DNA of 64,000 nt from Hylemonella sp. (GCF_027532185.1 NZ_JAPZSV010000003.1:186001-250000); one strand, 5' to 3'. Counted from the stretch's first letter, positions 40,236 to 49,513 are shown. Numbers and translations: made by a program. Notes: generated by a model from the letters alone, not told the origin.

Positions 40236-42026
40236 TTACCTTGCCGCGGGTTTCGCCGGCGCCTCCTGCACCGAGCCATCGATCCGGATCACCTTGCGGC
40301 GCGAGGCATCGATGTCTTCCAGCGCCGCGCGCGAACGTTCTGTGATGGCCTCCCAGTCCTGCGGTGAGCGGATGATGGTGGGCTTGATCAGCACCACAAT
40401 CTCCTTCTTGCGCGCCGCGCTGGCGCGGTTGCCCAACAGGAAGCCGAAGGGGTTGCCCTCGCCCGTGGAGCCGGGCACACCCGAGGCGCTGCGACTGGAC
40501 GACTGCTGCATCAGGCCGCCGATGGCCGCGATATTGCCGTCCTGCAGGCGCACCATGGTGTCGGTCTCGTTGACAGTGCTCGAAGCCAACGGCAGGCGAT
40601 AGGTGCCGATATCGCCCAGATCGACCTGCTTGGTCTTTTCGGTCACCGAAGTCACGGCCGGATGGATGTGCAGCATGATGCTGTTGGCGTCGTCGATCTG
40701 CGGCGTCACGTCCAGCGCGATGCCCGAGAAGAAAGGCGTGAGCGTGAGCGTGGGCAGGGTCGTGCTGCCGGCCACGCCGACCACGCCGCTGCTCGTCGTC
40801 GTGCCGCCCGTGACATTGGTCACGAAGTAGTCGTCGTTGCCCACCTTGAGCACGGCCTTCTGGTTGTTGAGCGTGGCCACGCGCGGGCTGGACAGGGTCT
40901 GCACATCGCCCTGGGATTCGAGGAAACCCATCACCGTGCCGAACTGGCTGGTCTGCAGCGCCAGGCCGAAGATGCCCCCGCCGGACGCAATAGAGGGCAC
41001 TGGCACCGGATTGACCCCGGATGCGGGCTGCACATTGGACAGCAGCGCATTGCTGCTCGTCACACCGCCACCAATGACACCGATGCCGCGGTTGCCCGAG
41101 GAGCTGAAGGCCCCCCAGTTGATACCGCTCTGCTGGCCCTCGTTGAGTTCGACCTCCACGATCTTGGCCTCGAGCATGACCTGGCGCTCCACTGCCACCT
41201 GCGTGGCCTTGAGGAAGCGGTCCACCTGGCGCAGCTCGTCGGGCATGGCGCGCACGGCCATGATGCCAGCCTGCGGGCTGATCACCACATTGCGGCCCTC
41301 GCCGCGCCCCACCAGGCCGCGCACGGCGTCGGAGAGCTCGGCCCAGAAGTCGGACTTGGAATCGGTGGAGATGCGGCTGCTTTCCGCCTGGCGGGCCTGT
41401 GCACCAGCGCCAACGCCGGTACCGGGTACCGCCGCCGCCGGATTGACGGCACCGGCCGTCCCTGCCACCCCCTGACCGACCAAGGCTGCACCGGAAGCCA
41501 CGCGCAGTTCGCTGCGGCCCACGCGCTGGGCATGCGGATAGTTGAGCGTGAAGATGCGGGTCTGCAGGGTCGGCGCGTAGATGGTGATGCGGCGGCCTTC
41601 CATGCGGAAGTCGTAGCCATAGACATCACGGATGGACTCCAGCGCCTCCTTGACGGTAACGCCACGCAGCGTCACCGAGATGCTGCCTGTCACCTCCGGG
41701 TGCATGAGCATGCTGTAGCGCGTGTCGGCCACCAGGGCCAGGAAGACTTCGCGCGCGCTGGCGTTGTTGACCAGCAGGTCCAGACGTGGTTCGGGCGGCA
41801 CCACGGCCGCCGGGGGCGCCGGTTCGGCCAGCGCATCGCTCACACGTGAGGGCACGGTGCCCGTCGCTGTGGCGGCCGCTGCCGGCGCGATCTCGGTGCG
41901 GATCGCCTCGGCCATGTCGGGCGTGCGGCGCGGCCGCTCGGCACAGCCAGCCAGCAGGCCCAGGCACAGCAGCAGCCCGGTCAATCGGTACCAGCGGTGG
42001 GGTGGGTGGGATGTCGTTGCCATCAT
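40236..42026 (-). CDS. mshL: MSHA-type pilus secretin MshL
   Basis: A 596-residue outer-membrane secretin lipoprotein. The signal peptide ends in a lipobox (LLCLGLLAG-Cys). It has an N-terminal STN-like domain (VTVKEALESIRDVYGYDFRMEGRRITIYAPT) and the secretin core with VERQVMLEAKIVEVELNEGQQSGINWG and the C-terminal ISVKPTI-like VVLIKPTIIRS. The start is one of two adjacent ATGs (42026 or 42023). It forms the pore through which the pilus passes. Confidence 0.92.
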   Translation of the reverse strand: MMATTSHPPHRWYRLTGLLLCLGLLAGCAERPRRTPDMAEAIRTEIAPAAAATATGTVPSRVSDALAEPAPPAAVVPPEPRLDLLVNNASAREVFLALVADTRYSMLMHPEVTGSISVTLRGVTVKEALESIRDVYGYDFRMEGRRITIYAPTLQTRIFTLNYPHAQRVGRSELRVASGAALVGQGVAGTAGAVNPAAAVPGTGVGAGAQARQAESSRISTDSKSDFWAELSDAVRGLVGRGEGRNVVISPQAGIMAVRAMPDELRQVDRFLKATQVAVERQVMLEAKIVEVELNEGQQSGINWGAFSSSGNRGIGVIGGGVTSSNALLSNVQPASGVNPVPVPSIASGGGIFGLALQTSQFGTVMGFLESQGDVQTLSSPRVATLNNQKAVLKVGNDDYFVTNVTGGTTTSSGVVGVAGSTTLPTLTLTPFFSGIALDVTPQIDDANSIMLHIHPAVTSVTEKTKQVDLGDIGTYRLPLASSTVNETDTMVRLQDGNIAAIGGLMQQSSSRSASGVPGSTGEGNPFGFLLGNRASAARKKEIVVLIKPTIIRSPQDWEAITERSRAALEDIDASRRKVIRIDGSVQEAPAKPAAR

Positions 42027-42060
42027 GGTGTTGCCATTGTCATGTGTAGGGATGGGCGGT

Positions 42061-42393
42061 TCAAGGCGCAGCCGGCACGCTGCGCCGCTGAACGCCGGCG
42101 TAAAGGGGGACTTTGCGCAAGGCCTGGCCTTCACGCAGCCAAATCTCGGTCTCGGTGATGCGCTCCACCCGGGCACGGCCCAGCATCTGGCCCTCGGCAT
42201 AGAGCCGGGTACCAACCGCCACGTGCCGGCGGCCGTCGACCACGATGACGGACCAGCTCGGCGCCCCTGTGCGGGCCACGGTCGCGGAGCTTGCCGCGCC
42301 CACACCCGGAGGCTGGGTCGGATCGCGCAGGCTCTGGGCCCCCGCGGACAAGGACAACAGCCCCAGCAGCCAAACCAGTGTGCAGCGGCTCAT
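42061..42393 (-). CDS. mshK: MSHA biogenesis protein MshK-like
   Basis: A 110-residue exported protein: signal peptide to about residue 19, then LRDPTQPPGVG, the DPTRPP motif shared by MshK and PilP/GspC-like proteins, followed by a small beta-rich domain. It probably contacts the MshL secretin. It overlaps the mshJ stop by four bases. Confidence 0.82.
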   Translation of the reverse strand: MSRCTLVWLLGLLSLSAGAQSLRDPTQPPGVGAASSATVARTGAPSWSVIVVDGRRHVAVGTRLYAEGQMLGRARVERITETEIWLREGQALRKVPLYAGVQRRSVPAAP

Positions 42394-43031
42394 GGCACGT
42401 CTCCCATCAGCCAGACCTGCAAGGTCAGCTCAGCCGGCTGGCGCTCGCTGTTCATGCGCATGGTGCCCCAGCGCAGGGCAGGCAGGGCCCGCTCCAGCGT
42501 CTGCACATAACGCGCCAACTCGTGGTAGTTGCCGGCCACGGTGAGCTCCAGGCCCTGGCGTTTGACACCGAAAACCGATGCGAGCGACTGCAGATCAGGG
42601 CTCCCGGCCGCTCCCTGGCCGGACGCATCCAACGTGGCCGTGCGCACCAGCACCAGGCCCTCGTGCCGACGCAGGAAATGCACCAGCACCTTGGTCAGCG
42701 GCGCGCCGTCGGCCTGCCCCTGGGGCAGCTGCGCGATCTCGCGGTTCACCCTTTCCAGACGCGCGCGAACCTCGGCCAGCTCATCACGGACCTGTTGACC
42801 CGGCCCACTCTGCGAACCCATGCCATCCAGCTCCTGCTGCAGACGCTGCACCTCGCCGGCCTGGGCGGCCACGCGCTGTGTCAGCTGCCGGTGCAGGGCC
42901 TGCGTCGGGCCCAGCCACAGGGCCTCGGCCAGCAACATGGACAGGATGATGAGCGTCCCGAAAAGGAAGGCGCGCTCGCGCAGGCTCAGCGCATCGATGC
43001 GGGCCGCCAGCTTGGTCCACCAGGCCTTCAT
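42390..43031 (-). CDS. mshJ: MSHA biogenesis protein MshJ-like (PilO-like)
   Basis: A 213-residue bitopic membrane protein. One helix (about residues 21-40, AFLFGTLIILSMLLAEALWL) is followed by a coiled coil and a periplasmic ferredoxin-like domain, the PilO/GspM layout. The start at 43031 (MKAWWTKL) overlaps the preceding stop (ATGA). It should pair with the PilN-like protein encoded just upstream in the alignment platform. Confidence 0.82.
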   Translation of the reverse strand: MKAWWTKLAARIDALSLRERAFLFGTLIILSMLLAEALWLGPTQALHRQLTQRVAAQAGEVQRLQQELDGMGSQSGPGQQVRDELAEVRARLERVNREIAQLPQGQADGAPLTKVLVHFLRRHEGLVLVRTATLDASGQGAAGSPDLQSLASVFGVKRQGLELTVAGNYHELARYVQTLERALPALRWGTMRMNSERQPAELTLQVWLMGDVP

Positions 43032-43690
43032 GGCTTGCCTCCCACGCTCGCTGGCGGGTTCCAGGCCGTCACCAGGGTGTAGGACCACAGCGGCCCAGTC
43101 ACGGCCGGAGATGCGGTCGATCCGGCAGGGACAGCCTCGGGCTTGACGCGCTCGACCTTCACGAGCGACAGCTGCTGCCCTTCGAGCAGCGGGCTCTCGG
43201 CCAGCCGGGCCACCCAGCCATTGAGTGCTGCCGGCTCCAGCGTGTAACCGCTGAGCTCCAGGCGCAGGTCGTCGGCCTTGACCTCGGTGATCCAGGCCTG
43301 GGGCGGAATGCTGCGCGCCAGCATCTGCAGACGGGCTGCATGGCCCTGGCCGTCGCGCAGCAGGCCGCGCTTGAGCTCGCGCAGCAGCAGTTCGCGCTGC
43401 TGCAGCTCGGTCTTGCGGGCCTCGAGTTCCTGCACGGCGGCCGCATCGGCTGGTCCCGTCGCCGCACGGCGCTCCTGGATGGCAGCCTGCAGGCGCTCAA
43501 TCTCGCGCTGGCTGCTGATGGCTGACTGCTGGTAGCCAGTGTTGAGCGCCTGCAGCGCCCAGCTCCAGTAGGCCGACAGGAGGCCGCCGAGCAGAAGAAA
43601 AACGCCCAGGGCGCGCGCCATCGTCGCGGCCGAGAAGTAGCGCTTCTGGACCAGGAAGATGGGGTTGGAGAGATTGATTTGCTGGGGCAT
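43028..43690 (-). CDS. PilN-domain protein (MshI2-like)
   Basis: A 220-residue protein with a short N-terminus containing QQINLSNPIFL, matching the INL motif by which PilN binds the PilM-like cytoplasmic partner. A membrane helix follows (about 26-45), then a coiled coil and a periplasmic domain. In Vibrio the equivalent is MshI2. The start at 43690 is the only one placing the INL motif at the N-terminus. It lies 11 bases after the mshI stop. Confidence 0.85.
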   Translation of the reverse strand: MPQQINLSNPIFLVQKRYFSAATMARALGVFLLLGGLLSAYWSWALQALNTGYQQSAISSQREIERLQAAIQERRAATGPADAAAVQELEARKTELQQRELLLRELKRGLLRDGQGHAARLQMLARSIPPQAWITEVKADDLRLELSGYTLEPAALNGWVARLAESPLLEGQQLSLVKVERVKPEAVPAGSTASPAVTGPLWSYTLVTAWNPPASVGGKP

Positions 43691-43701
43691 GGCGGCAATC
43701 C

Positions 43702-44706
43702 TCAGAGCTGGCGGCCCTCGCTGCGCAGCAGGACACCCAGCAGCGGCCAGCACAGCCGGCGGTCTGCCTCGCCACCCCCTTCGAATCCCGGAAACAGGGG
43801 GCCGATATCGAGCGGCGTCACGCTGTGTCCCAGATCGCGGCTCAGCCACTCGGCCATTTCGGTCGTACGTGCGCCGGCCTGGACACCGATGCGGTCCAGC
43901 ACCAGCGTGGGCCAAGTGCGGTCCCAAAGATCAAGCGAGCGCTGGATCTCGACCACCAGACGCTGCGCACGCTCATCCTCCTGCGCCAGCAGGATCTCAC
44001 CACCCTCAGCCTGCGGGGTAGCAGATGCACCGCCCCACGGCGCTTGCATGAAGCCGGTACCGAGATCGATGCGGCGGGTGTAGAAGAGCTCATCGTACGC
44101 ACAGATGGTGAGCAAGGCCATGTTGTCGTCGCTCATGACGATGGCCGCGTGCGCGCGCTCCGGGGCCCCGGCACGACGGGCCAGCGCTGATTGCAGATTG
44201 CGCTGAGCGAGTTCCTGGATATCGATCACCTCCACGCTGCAGCGCGCGGCCTGGGCCGTCTCCATCACGCCACGGATCACGGCATTGGGCGCGGCAACGA
44301 CAAAGATGCTGCCCGACGCCCGCACCCGCTCGTCGCCGACCCTGAGCACATCCAGCGTCAGGTCATCGAGATGCATGTTCACCATGTCACGGATCTGCCA
44401 GCGCGCCGCCGTCTTGAGCTCTTCCGGCGGTACAGCCGGGGCATCGATCTGCAGGATCTGGTACTGATCCGGGCGCAGCATGGCGCGCACCGCCTTGCCA
44501 CGCAGACCAGCCGTCATGAGCTGGCGAGCCAGATCCTCGACTGGCTGCTCACTCTGCGCGCGCAGCACCCCGAAGCGCTGCACCCGATAGCGATCCGCCG
44601 CTTCCTGGCGCGCCTGGACATAGGCCAGGACACGCCCGTCCCAGGCCAGCACCAACTGCTCTGCCTGACGGGCGCGACGGCCGAAACGCGGCAGTGTCAG
44701 AGCCAC
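43702..44706 (-). CDS. mshI: MSHA biogenesis protein MshI-like (PilM-like)
   Basis: A 334-residue cytoplasmic, actin-like-fold protein related to PilM. Recognisable parts are AVRAMLRPDQYQILQIDAPAVPPEELKTAARWQIRDMV and HAAIVMSDDNMALLTICAYDELFYTRRIDLG. I choose the GTG at 44706 because AGGAG lies six bases upstream. The frame stays open to a TTG at 44778, but that has no ribosome site. It starts the mshI-I2-J-K-L-M-N series. Confidence 0.82.
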   Translation of the reverse strand: MALTLPRFGRRARQAEQLVLAWDGRVLAYVQARQEAADRYRVQRFGVLRAQSEQPVEDLARQLMTAGLRGKAVRAMLRPDQYQILQIDAPAVPPEELKTAARWQIRDMVNMHLDDLTLDVLRVGDERVRASGSIFVVAAPNAVIRGVMETAQAARCSVEVIDIQELAQRNLQSALARRAGAPERAHAAIVMSDDNMALLTICAYDELFYTRRIDLGTGFMQAPWGGASATPQAEGGEILLAQEDERAQRLVVEIQRSLDLWDRTWPTLVLDRIGVQAGARTTEMAEWLSRDLGHSVTPLDIGPLFPGFEGGGEADRRLCWPLLGVLLRSEGRQL

Positions 44707-44717
44707 GACTTGCTCCT
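44704..44717 (-). promoter_or_regulatory. ribosome site deciding the mshI start
   Basis: On the minus strand AGGAG (44713-44717) is followed by CAAGTC and GTG (44704-44706). Confidence 0.65.
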
Positions 44718-45048
44718 GGCGGGGGGCATCACCGACAGCAGGGAATGGTTCTCGACCGGCATCATCGGGCTGAAACAAATAGATGTAGCTTGCACAGCCG
44801 CTATTTTGCTCTGCTTTTCATAGCTGAGCGCATCGGCTGGGTGAGAGGAAAGCACGTTTGCGTACTATTTGGCGAATTGTCCACTCTAAACCAACTGGTA
44901 ATGCCAAGCTAGCAATTCAAACTGTGCAAACGGGGCAACGCACGTCCCCCAGCAAGCAGAACATTTACCCCTAAAAAAGAAGGTCCCTTTCGGGACCTTC
45001 TCATTTGGCGCTGATATCAGCCCCCAAATACTCGCCGGGCGATCTTCT
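44707..45048. other. intergenic region between mshA and mshI
   Basis: This 342-base gap contains no gene I can support. It holds the pilin terminator at its right end. Close to mshI it has an AT-rich stretch with a weak inverted repeat (ATAGC at 44798 region and GCTA at 44787 region). The promoter for mshI is not obvious. Confidence 0.6.
44973..45000 (-). terminator. terminator of the pilin gene
   Basis: GAAGGTCCC (44979-44987) and GGGACCTTC (44992-45000) form a 9-bp stem with loop TTTC. Six A residues on the plus strand give a U-tract for minus-strand transcription. It separates the abundant pilin mRNA from the mshI group. Confidence 0.88.
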
Positions 45049-45426
45049 TTAGTTAATGCCAATCGCGGTAAAGGTGGCAGTGGCATTCGGATTCACGTTC
45101 GTGTTGGTCAGCGTGCATTGAACGTTGGCGCCGGCCGCGACGGCCGCAGCGGTAATCTGATATCCAGCCGGAATCGCGTTGCCTTGCATCGCGTTGGCGA
45201 CGTCTGTGCAATTCGCAATAGCAACACCGTTCGTATTGCGGGCGCTACGAGCCGCAAAGTTGATGGCAGAAGCCGAAGACAGTCCGCCGGCAACACCTTG
45301 CGTTGCTGCCGCAGCAGCGTCAACTTGCAAATTGATGAATCGCGGAATCGCCACGGCAGCCAAGATGCCGAGGATCACGATCACCATCACCAGTTCAATC
45401 AGGGTAAAACCACGTTGCTGCTTCAT
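45049..45426 (-). CDS. mshA: type IV prepilin, MshA-like major pilin
   Basis: A 125-residue prepilin. The leader MKQQRG is followed by [24 protein letters not shown]; cleavage by prepilin peptidase is expected after Gly6, leaving Phe as N-terminal residue and Glu at mature position 5. Cys73 and Cys104 could form the pilin disulfide. The globular domain is short and rich in Ala, Asn and Thr. The start at 45426 has GGAG upstream. It has its own terminator. A possible promoter (TTGATC and TATACT, 19 bases apart) lies at 45493-45523 on the minus strand. Confidence 0.88.
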   Translation of the reverse strand: MKQQRGFTLIELVMVIVILGILAAVAIPRFINLQVDAAAAATQGVAGGLSSASAINFAARSARNTNGVAIANCTDVANAMQGNAIPAGYQITAAAVAAGANVQCTLTNTNVNPNATATFTAIGIN

Positions 45427-45577
45427 CTCAGACTCCATTCAGGACAAGGTTGCCAGTCATGCGGCACCGAAAGGGTCCGCTATCAGTTTCGTAGTATAAA
45501 TCGACCGCCCTGCAGCAGATCAAGCCGTCCCATAAACCGTGTGCAAAAGATCACGGGCCGGGCGGATTTCCGTGGCC

Positions 45578-46810
45578 TCAGCCCCCGCCACGCCCCATGG
45601 CAGCCTGCCCCAGATTCCACAGCGGCAGGAAGACGCCCAGGGCCAGCAGCAGGACCAGGACGCCGATAAAGACCAACAGCACCGGCTCGATCGCCGAGGA
45701 CAGGCCCTTGATGGCGTAATCCGTGTCGCGTTCGTACATCTCGGCGATCTCGAACAGCAGGGCGTCGAGTTCACCAGTTTCCTCGCCCACGGTCATCATC
45801 TGCAGCACCACGGGTGTGAACACGCCGGTCGCTGCGGCACAGCGTGAGATGCTCTCACCGCGTTCGATGCCGGCGCGCATCTGCTCGATGCGCGAGGCGA
45901 TGTAGGCGTTGTCCACCGTCTGGGCCACCACGGCCAGGGCCTGCACGAGTGGGACCCCCGCCTGACTGGAGAGGGCAAAACTGCGCGCGAAGCGCGCCAG
46001 TGTGGCCTTGAGGATGATGGGGCCGACGATAGGCAAGTTCAGCTTGCGCCGGTCCCAGTTGTAGCGGCCCTCGGGGTTCTGCAGATAGGCCCGCAGGCCC
46101 ACCACGAGCGCGGCGCCCAGGGCCAGCAGCGCCGGCCACCAGGTGATCATCCAGCCCGAGAAGCCGAGCAGACCACGCGTGATCAAGGGCAGCTGGGTGT
46201 TGAAGCCGGCGAAGACCTTGGCGAAGACCGGCAGCACGAAGAGATTGATGATGACAATCGCGATCAGCATCGCGATCACCACGAAGCTCGGGTAACGCAT
46301 GGCCTGCTTGATGCGAGCCCTGGTGTCGCGCTCGAACTCCAGATGCTCGGCCAGGCGCAAGAAGACCTCGGTCAGCTTGCCGGTCATCTCGCCGACGCGC
46401 ACCATGGCCACGTAGAAAGGACCGAAAACCTTGGGGTGGCGCGCTAGCGATGTGGCCATGTCCCGTCCCTGGTCCAGGCTGGCACGTACATCCTTGAGCA
46501 CGTCCACCATGGCGGGCTTGTCGGTGGAGGACTGCAGGCCCGCAAAGGCCCGCAGGATGGGCACACCGGCCTTGTTCAGGGTGTACATCTGGCGCGAGAA
46601 GATCAAGACGTCCTCGATGACGATGGAGCGGCGCTTGAGCTGCTCCCACCAGTTCTCACGGGTCTGGACTTGGGGGGCCGGCGCGATATGCACGGGCGCC
46701 AGGCCCAGGCTCAGCAACTGGTCGGCCACGGCATCTTCGGAAACCGCGTCGAGCTCACCCTGGATCAGCTCACCGAGGCTGTTGCGCCCACGCCATGCAT
46801 AGATCGTCAT
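45578..46810 (-). CDS. mshG: MSHA biogenesis platform protein MshG (type II secretion F family)
   Basis: A 410-residue inner-membrane platform protein with two T2SSF domains (about 70-193 and 273-395) and three membrane helices (about 170-190, 220-242 and 377-400). VRVGEMTGKLTEVFLRLAEHLE and MTVGEETGELDALLFEIAEMYERD are the repeated GE-x-TG signatures. It lies eight bases after mshE and works with that ATPase to assemble the pilus. Confidence 0.92.
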   Translation of the reverse strand: MTIYAWRGRNSLGELIQGELDAVSEDAVADQLLSLGLAPVHIAPAPQVQTRENWWEQLKRRSIVIEDVLIFSRQMYTLNKAGVPILRAFAGLQSSTDKPAMVDVLKDVRASLDQGRDMATSLARHPKVFGPFYVAMVRVGEMTGKLTEVFLRLAEHLEFERDTRARIKQAMRYPSFVVIAMLIAIVIINLFVLPVFAKVFAGFNTQLPLITRGLLGFSGWMITWWPALLALGAALVVGLRAYLQNPEGRYNWDRRKLNLPIVGPIILKATLARFARSFALSSQAGVPLVQALAVVAQTVDNAYIASRIEQMRAGIERGESISRCAAATGVFTPVVLQMMTVGEETGELDALLFEIAEMYERDTDYAIKGLSSAIEPVLLVFIGVLVLLLALGVFLPLWNLGQAAMGRGGG

Positions 46811-46818
46811 TGCCAGGT

Positions 46819-48558
46819 CTAGTCTTCGAGGTCATAGCCGACCCGCATGGCCTCGGCCAGCGAGGTGCGTCCCTGGCGCACGAGCTCGAGGGCCTGGTGG
46901 GTCAGCGTCTGGCCAGCCAGGCGCTCACGCGCAGCGCGTAGAAAGGCGGCCGGGTCGGAGCGGCTGGCCGACTGGGTCAGCTCGGCATCCATCTCCAGCA
47001 TCTCGTAGACCCCCTGGCGACCGGTGTAGCCCGTACCGTTGCAGGCTGAACAGCCCCGGCCCTTCAGGGCCTGGACGCGCTCGCCCGGCTTGAGCAGACC
47101 AGACAGCCAAGCAGCCTCGTGGGCATCGGGTTCATGGGGCTCGCTGCAGACATCGCAGTTGATACGCACCAGACGCTGGGCCACCACAGCCTGCAGCGAG
47201 GTGGCCACCATATAGGCCGGCACGCCCATGTCCAACAGGCGGAAGGGGGTGCTGGCCGCATCGCGCGTGTGCAGGGTGGAAAACACCAGATGGCCGGTGA
47301 TGGCCGCGCGCAGGCCGATCTCGGCGGTCTCGGCATCCCGCATCTCCCCCACCAGGATCACGTCCGGATCCTGGCGCAGGGTGCCGCGCAGCACCTTGGA
47401 AAAAGTCAGGTCGATCTTCTCGTTGACCTGCACCTGGGTGATGCCCGGCAAACGGTACTCGACCGGATCTTCGACCGTGATGATCTTGAGCTCGGCCGCA
47501 TTGAGCTCGGCCAGCGAGGCGTAGAGCGTGGTGCTCTTGCCCGAACCCGTCGGACCCGTAACGAGGATCAGCCCCGAAGTGCGGCCCAGAAGCTGGCGAT
47601 AGCGCTGCAACATGGCGGGCGGCATGCCGACCGAGTCCAGCCGGCGCACGCCGCCATCCAGGCTCAGCAGACGCATGACCACCGATTCGCCATAGGTGCT
47701 GGGCATGGTGGAAAGACGCACGTCGATGGTCTGATCCTTCAGACGCACGCTGAAGCGGCCGTCCTGCGGCAGACGTTTCTCCGAGATGTCGAGGCCGGCC
47801 ATGAGCTTGATGCGCTGGGCCAGGGCAGCGCCAATGCGCTTCTCGGCCTGGGTCTGGGTCTGCAGCACCCCATCGACACGCACGCGGATCTGCAATCCGG
47901 ACTCCAGCGGCTCGATGTGGATGTCGGACGCCCCGACCTGGGTCGCATCCTCGAAGAGGGACTGCAGCAGTCGCACCACCGGAGCCCCCTCGGCGCCGGC
48001 CGAGGCAGTCAGCTCACCGAAGTCGACAGCATCGCCCAGGTCCTTTTCGAGCGCGCGGGCGAGGCCGCTGATCTCCTCGGTGCGGCGGTAAAGGCGATCG
48101 CAGGCCAGGGCCAGCTGACTCTCGGGCACAGCGGCAATACTGATGTTGCGCTTGAGCAGGCGCGTGATCTCATCGTAGGCAAACAGGTCCAGCGGGTCGG
48201 CCATGGCCACCAGCAGGCTGTCGCCCTTGTCTTCCAGTGCCAGTGCGCGGAAGCGCCGGGCCACGGACTCCGGCATGAGCTTGACGATATCGCCGCGGAA
48301 GGGATAGGTCTTGAGGTTGATGTAGGGCACACGCAGCTGGCGCGCCAATGCGTCCGCCAGCAATTCCTCGGTGATCACGCCGCTCTCGATCAGCAGGCGC
48401 CCGACCTTCTTGCCGGTCTGCTGCTGCAGCTCCAGCGTCTGCTGCAGCTGGTCCTGCGAAATCAGACGCTGCTGAACCAGCACGTCGCCCAGGCGCAGCT
48501 TTTCCGGCCGTCCCGTTGGACGGGCGGCGGCGGGCTTGGCGGGGGCAGCCGTGTTCAT
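46819..48558 (-). CDS. mshE: MSHA pilus assembly ATPase MshE (GspE/PilB family)
   Basis: A 579-residue assembly ATPase. The N-terminal MshEN domain has two 24-residue motifs, 22-45 (RLGDVLVQ...) and 51-74 (KVGRLLIESG...), separated by five residues, the layout of the c-di-GMP-binding module of Vibrio MshE. The ATPase core has Walker A GPTGSGKSTT and LVGEMRDAETAEIGLRAAITGHLVFSTLHT. A four-Cys zinc site lies in CDVC...CSAC. In motif 1 the usual Gly is Arg31; in motif 2 the leading Arg is Lys51. Confidence 0.93.
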   Translation of the reverse strand: MNTAAPAKPAAARPTGRPEKLRLGDVLVQQRLISQDQLQQTLELQQQTGKKVGRLLIESGVITEELLADALARQLRVPYINLKTYPFRGDIVKLMPESVARRFRALALEDKGDSLLVAMADPLDLFAYDEITRLLKRNISIAAVPESQLALACDRLYRRTEEISGLARALEKDLGDAVDFGELTASAGAEGAPVVRLLQSLFEDATQVGASDIHIEPLESGLQIRVRVDGVLQTQTQAEKRIGAALAQRIKLMAGLDISEKRLPQDGRFSVRLKDQTIDVRLSTMPSTYGESVVMRLLSLDGGVRRLDSVGMPPAMLQRYRQLLGRTSGLILVTGPTGSGKSTTLYASLAELNAAELKIITVEDPVEYRLPGITQVQVNEKIDLTFSKVLRGTLRQDPDVILVGEMRDAETAEIGLRAAITGHLVFSTLHTRDAASTPFRLLDMGVPAYMVATSLQAVVAQRLVRINCDVCSEPHEPDAHEAAWLSGLLKPGERVQALKGRGCSACNGTGYTGRQGVYEMLEMDAELTQSASRSDPAAFLRAARERLAGQTLTHQALELVRQGRTSLAEAMRVGYDLED

Positions 48559-48646
48559 GACGTGTCCTTGGAGTGCATCACAACTATGAAAATAGTAGCA
48601 CGCAGCTCACGCAGCAGGCCGGCGCAGGACGCAGAGAAACGGAAAA

Positions 48647-49273
48647 TCAGTGCAAATGTCGCGGTTTTCGGCCACCACCGTGGCCACCGTGTCCACCACC
48701 CGAGCCACGCGGGGGCTTGCCGATCTCCAGCGAGTTGACCAGCGCGTCGAAGCGGTCACTGAACAGGCGGTCGATCTCGCTCACGACCCCGCCCAGCTCG
48801 GAGGCATCGAAATGCCGCTCCATGAGGTTGATCACGTCCTGCACCAGCAGGTCGCGCTGCACCTGCATGATGGCCGCGGGCGTCGGGCCGACGAAGAGCA
48901 TCATGAAATCGTCGCGCGACTCGGTGCCGGGCTCGGCCTCCTCCTCGTCGAACTCGGTATCGTAGAAGGTGACCTCGATGGCGGCCCCAGCCTGAGAGAG
49001 CTCGTTGAGACTCATGCACATCTCGTCAAGCGACTGCCGGAAATCCTCATCGCCCAGCACCGTCCAGCAAAGCTGCAAGGAGTGCTCGGCAGCGTCGAAA
49101 CGGATGCCAGGCTCGTCCTCGTAGTGGCTGTGCGCCCCGTCGGCCAGGGTTCTGGCGCCGGCATATTTCCACAGCGGCTTGAGCGCATCCTGCAGCTGAT
49201 CGAAGCCGACGTCAGGACGCAACAGCACCTGCCCATGCACGTGGATTTCAAAAGGAGCGTTGTAGCTGGCCAT
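48647..49273 (-). CDS. DUF6806-type protein with His/Gly-rich tail
   Basis: A 208-residue cytoplasmic protein of unknown function, which I associate with the betaproteobacterial DUF6806 family. It begins MASYNAPFEIHVHGQVLL. The middle is acidic (YDTEFDEEEAEPGTESRDDFMML). The last 20 residues are Gly/His-rich and basic (GGGHGGHGGGRKPRHLH), which could bind a metal such as Ni2+ or Zn2+. No signal peptide or membrane segment. It lies 88 bases upstream of mshE on the same strand, but a link to the pilus is not supported. Confidence 0.65.
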   Translation of the reverse strand: MASYNAPFEIHVHGQVLLRPDVGFDQLQDALKPLWKYAGARTLADGAHSHYEDEPGIRFDAAEHSLQLCWTVLGDEDFRQSLDEMCMSLNELSQAGAAIEVTFYDTEFDEEEAEPGTESRDDFMMLFVGPTPAAIMQVQRDLLVQDVINLMERHFDASELGGVVSEIDRLFSDRFDALVNSLEIGKPPRGSGGGHGGHGGGRKPRHLH

Positions 49274-49340
49274 GTCGTACTCTCAATGCTGCGTCAGCGC
49301 CGCGGTTGCGTTCCCCCAGCAGCATGGATCACCGGAAGGA

Positions 49341-49432
49341 TGGTGCCTCGAGCCGGAATCGAACCGGCACACCCCATTTCTGGAGGTGGCGGATTTTAAG
49401 TCCGCTGTGTCTACCAATTTCACCATCGAGGC
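49341..49432 (-). tRNA. tRNA-Leu (UAA)
   Basis: The minus strand folds as a long-variable-arm tRNA starting GCCTCGATGG and ending CTCGAGGCACCA. The anticodon loop CTTAAAA gives anticodon UAA. The CCA end is encoded (49341-49343). Confidence 0.95.
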
Positions 49433-49513
49433 CATGCCGCCCTGGCATTGTGATGCAAAAGACATCACGCACCCGTCCTCGGGCACACCGGGACAACAAG
49501 GGCATGAGGAAAT

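Noticed and set aside
44707-44778. N-terminal extension of mshI to TTG at 44778
   Set aside because: No ribosome site for the TTG, whereas the GTG at 44706 has AGGAG at proper spacing.
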